This document shows, one piece after another, positions 13,756 through 15,419 of a DNA stretch of 15,419 bases. The notes under the pieces are model-generated. The model saw nothing but the letters and a program-made list of their open reading frames with translations. It ran no database searches and was not told the origin of the DNA. The position numbers and the translations under genes were made by a program. The DNA is from JBBQSN01 sp038213835 (GTDB taxonomy: Bacteria; Actinomycetota; Actinomycetes; Actinomycetales; CAWJMD01), in NCBI GenBank assembly GCA_038213835.1, contig JBBQSN010000083.1:1-15419 (forward strand), read 5' to 3'. Positions within the stretch are counted from its first letter, which is position 1. Each line of letters begins with the position of its first letter.

Positions 13756-13806
13756 ACCACATGTCTCGCACCCGGACCCTGTGCAGCGCAAGCGTCTCCG
13801 CGGACC

Positions 13807-13845
13807 TGTGGACGACCAGGACCGTCCGGACCGCCCTGTGGACAG
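13807..13845 (-). promoter_or_regulatory. Two DnaA-box-like 9-mers 30 bp apart
   Basis: On the minus strand the 9-mers TCGTCCACA (13807-13815) and CTGTCCACA (13837-13845) each differ at one base from the high-GC DnaA box TTGTCCACA. They are in the same orientation, within the 104-bp gap between the DUF349 gene and the AbiEi-like gene, and share CCTGTGGAC on the plus strand. Binding by DnaA is inferred only. Confidence 0.3.
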
Positions 13846-13859
13846 AGGTGAGGAGCGGT

Positions 13860-15419
13860 TCAGGCGTGTTCGTCCGCGGTCCGACGGACCGCCTCGAGCC
13901 AGGCCCGACGCGCTGCGAGGGCGGCGCCGGCCTCCTTCTCGGCGCGGGCGTCACCGCCGGCCCGGGCCGACTCGAGGTCGCGTTCCAGCCCGGCGATGGA
14001 GTCCTCGAGCTGGCCGAGGGCACCCTCCGCCCGTGCGCGGGTCTCGGGGTTGGACCGCTTCCACTTCTCGTCCTCGCGGGAGCGGACGGCCTCCTCGACC
14101 GTGCGCAGCCGCTTCTCGATCCGGGCCATGTCGGCACGCGGCACCTTGCCCGCCGCCTCCCAGCGGTCCTGGACGTCCCGCAGCTTCGCCTTGGTGGCGG
14201 CGAGGTCGGTGAACGGCACCAGCGCCTCGGCCTCGGCCAGCAGCGCCTCCTTCACCGCGAGGTTGGCGCCGAACTCCTCGTCCTGCTTGTTCTGGTCGGC
14301 GGCGCGGGCCTCGAAGAAGACGTCCTGCGCGGCGCGGAAGCGCGCCCACAGCGCGTCGTCGTCCTTGCGGCCCGCCCGGCCCGCGGCCTTCCAGCGGTCC
14401 ATCAGGGCCCGGTAGGCGGAAGTCGTCGGTCCCCACTCGCGCGAGGACGACAGCGACTCGGCCTCCGTGATCAGCTTCTCCTTGACCGACTTCGCCTCAC
14501 CGTGCTCGACGTGCAGCTGGGCGAAGTGGTGCTTGCGCGCGCGGTCGAACACCGTACGGGCGTGGCTGAACCGCTTCCACAGGCCGTCCTCGACCGGCTT
14601 GTCGAGGCGGACGCCGCTGCGCTGCGCCTCGCGCCACTGCTCGAACAGCTCCTGCAGATGGTCGCCCGAGGCCTTCCACTGCATCCGCGACCCGTCGGTC
14701 TCGGCGATCTGTTCCGCTGCGACGACGAGCGCCTCACGGACGACCCGGGCCTCCTCCTTGGCGGCGCTGCGGGCGGCGTCGGCCTCGAGCCGGCGCTGCT
14801 CGACCACCGTGTCGAGCCCGTCCAGGCGGGTCCCCAGGCCGGCCAGGTCGCCGACGACGTGCGCCTCGGCCAGCTGGCCGCGAACCGCGCGCAGCGCCCG
14901 GGCGACGTCCTTGACCGGCGTGCCGGCGACGTCGAGGCGCTGCTCGGCGAGGTCGACCTGGGCGACGAGGTCGTCGTACTTGCGCCCGAAGTAGGCCAGC
15001 GCCTCGGCCGGCGTGGCGTCCGGGAACGAGCCGACCGGACGCTCTGCGCCCTCGGCGGCGGGGTCGGTGACGTAGACGGTGCCGTCGTCGGCGACGCGGC
15101 CCCACGGTGTGGGGTCGCTCGCCGGGTGCAGCAGGTGCTCTTCGGTTGCCGGGGCGGCAGCAGCAACCTGAGCGGCCGTGGCCGCCGCCTGGGGCCGGGC
15201 CGGCGGGTGCGGCACGGGGCGCGGACCCGGCCGGGGGAGCGGACGCGGTGCCGGCGCGGCGGCCGGGGGTGCCGGGTCCGCGGGTGCTGCGCGGTCCGCG
15301 GGTGCTGCCTCCGGCTCGGATGCGGCATCGGCGAAGGCCTCGGTCGGTACCGCGACCTCGGTCGGCGGGTCGCTCGGGGCTTCGGCCTCGGCCGGCGCGT
15401 CCGCCTCGGTCGGAGCCTC
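13860..15419 (-). CDS. DUF349 domain-containing coiled-coil protein (5' end missing)
   Basis: The minus-strand frame has no stop up to the right edge, so the N-terminus is cut; 519 residues are visible. The first about 85 are low complexity: Glu/Ala/Pro-rich, then Pro/Ala/Arg-rich. A short domain follows (WGRVADDGTVYVTDP, then RPVGSFPDATPAEALAYFGRKYDDL). Next are long helices with several DUF349 repeats, seen as WKASGDHLQELFEQWREAQ, LWKRFSHARTVFDRARKHHF, YRALMDRWKAAGRAGRKDDDALWARFRAAQDVFF and LRDVQDRWEAAGKVPRADMARIEKRLRTVEEAV. DUF349 proteins are long coiled-coil proteins, common in actinobacteria near relA, whose role is not established. The protein lacks signal peptide and membrane segments, so it should be cytoplasmic. 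GTG codons such as 15215 are internal to the disordered region and are not convincing starts. Confidence 0.92.
   Translation of the reverse strand, partial: EAPTEADAPAEAEAPSDPPTEVAVPTEAFADAASEPEAAPADRAAPADPAPPAAAPAPRPLPRPGPRPVPHPPARPQAAATAAQVAAAAPATEEHLLHPASDPTPWGRVADDGTVYVTDPAAEGAERPVGSFPDATPAEALAYFGRKYDDLVAQVDLAEQRLDVAGTPVKDVARALRAVRGQLAEAHVVGDLAGLGTRLDGLDTVVEQRRLEADAARSAAKEEARVVREALVVAAEQIAETDGSRMQWKASGDHLQELFEQWREAQRSGVRLDKPVEDGLWKRFSHARTVFDRARKHHFAQLHVEHGEAKSVKEKLITEAESLSSSREWGPTTSAYRALMDRWKAAGRAGRKDDDALWARFRAAQDVFFEARAADQNKQDEEFGANLAVKEALLAEAEALVPFTDLAATKAKLRDVQDRWEAAGKVPRADMARIEKRLRTVEEAVRSREDEKWKRSNPETRARAEGALGQLEDSIAGLERDLESARAGGDARAEKEAGAALAARRAWLEAVRRTADEHA
15275..15308 (-). repeat. 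16-bp direct repeat, 18-bp period, in the Pro/Ala-rich part of the DUF349 gene
   Basis: GGTCCGCGGGTGCTGC occurs at 15275-15290 and 15293-15308, so a six-codon unit (Ala-Ala-Pro-Ala-Asp plus one variable residue) is repeated in frame. It is typical low-complexity linker evolution. Confidence 0.85.

Noticed and set aside
13792..13859. Intrinsic terminator after the DUF349 gene
   Set aside because: Only short palindromes (for example GTCCGGAC at 13823-13830) are present; no stable stem with a T tract could be drawn.
13860..15215. DUF349 gene starting at GTG 15215
   Set aside because: The frame continues without a stop to the right edge in the same low-complexity composition, so this GTG is probably internal.
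1..15419. CRISPR array, transposase, integrase, tRNA, rRNA or phage genes
   Set aside because: None was recognised on either strand; the repeats seen are short, in-frame coding repeats.

Overview
The window is chromosomal DNA from a very GC-rich bacterium, almost certainly an Actinomycetota (actinobacterium). The signs are pervasive G/C third positions, many GTG starts, leaderless-type promoters with TANNNT boxes, a mycobacterial/streptomycete-type LexA box, and a gene order (pdxT-yebC ... ruvC-ruvA-ruvB-yajC-secD-secF-apt-relA) that is well known from this phylum. I cannot place the genus from sequence alone. Both edges cut through genes.

Left part (1-2381). The 3' end of a secreted or surface-type protein with an M949_RS01915-like domain is followed by a strong stem-loop. 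Next comes a BtuF-like substrate-binding-fold protein without a signal peptide, then pdxT, the glutaminase of pyridoxal-phosphate synthase. The partner pdxS is not in the window. The BtuF-like gene and pdxT each have a -10 box at leaderless spacing.

Middle (2378-6291). yebC overlaps pdxT by ATGA. A two-gene minus-strand unit (SRPBCC protein plus a 72-aa orphan) lies between yebC and ruvC, convergent to yebC and divergent from ruvC. ruvC, ruvA and ruvB encode the Holliday-junction resolvasome. A near-perfect LexA/SOS box sits between ruvC and ruvA, so ruvAB should be DNA-damage inducible.

Right-middle (6292-13079). A good promoter and a roughly 120-nt structured leader precede yajC-secD-secF (Sec translocon accessory complex), which run tightly into apt (adenine salvage). 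relA (bifunctional ppGpp synthetase/hydrolase) follows with its own -10 box and ribosome binding site, and ends in a perfect 8-bp stem-loop. SecD carries a long Pro/Thr/Ala-rich insert with five hexapeptide repeats.

Right end (13054-15419, minus strand). An AbiEi-like winged-helix protein without a visible partner toxin overlaps the relA 3' end by 26 bp tail to tail. Upstream of it, after a short gap with two DnaA-box-like 9-mers, is a DUF349 coiled-coil protein that is cut by the window edge.

I see no mobile element, CRISPR array, tRNA or rRNA, and no clearly new multi-gene system. The points most worth a second look are the SOS box position, the group of leaderless promoters, the cysteine-bearing cytoplasmic BtuF-like protein next to pdxT, the structured yajC leader, and the orphan AbiEi-like gene overlapping relA.
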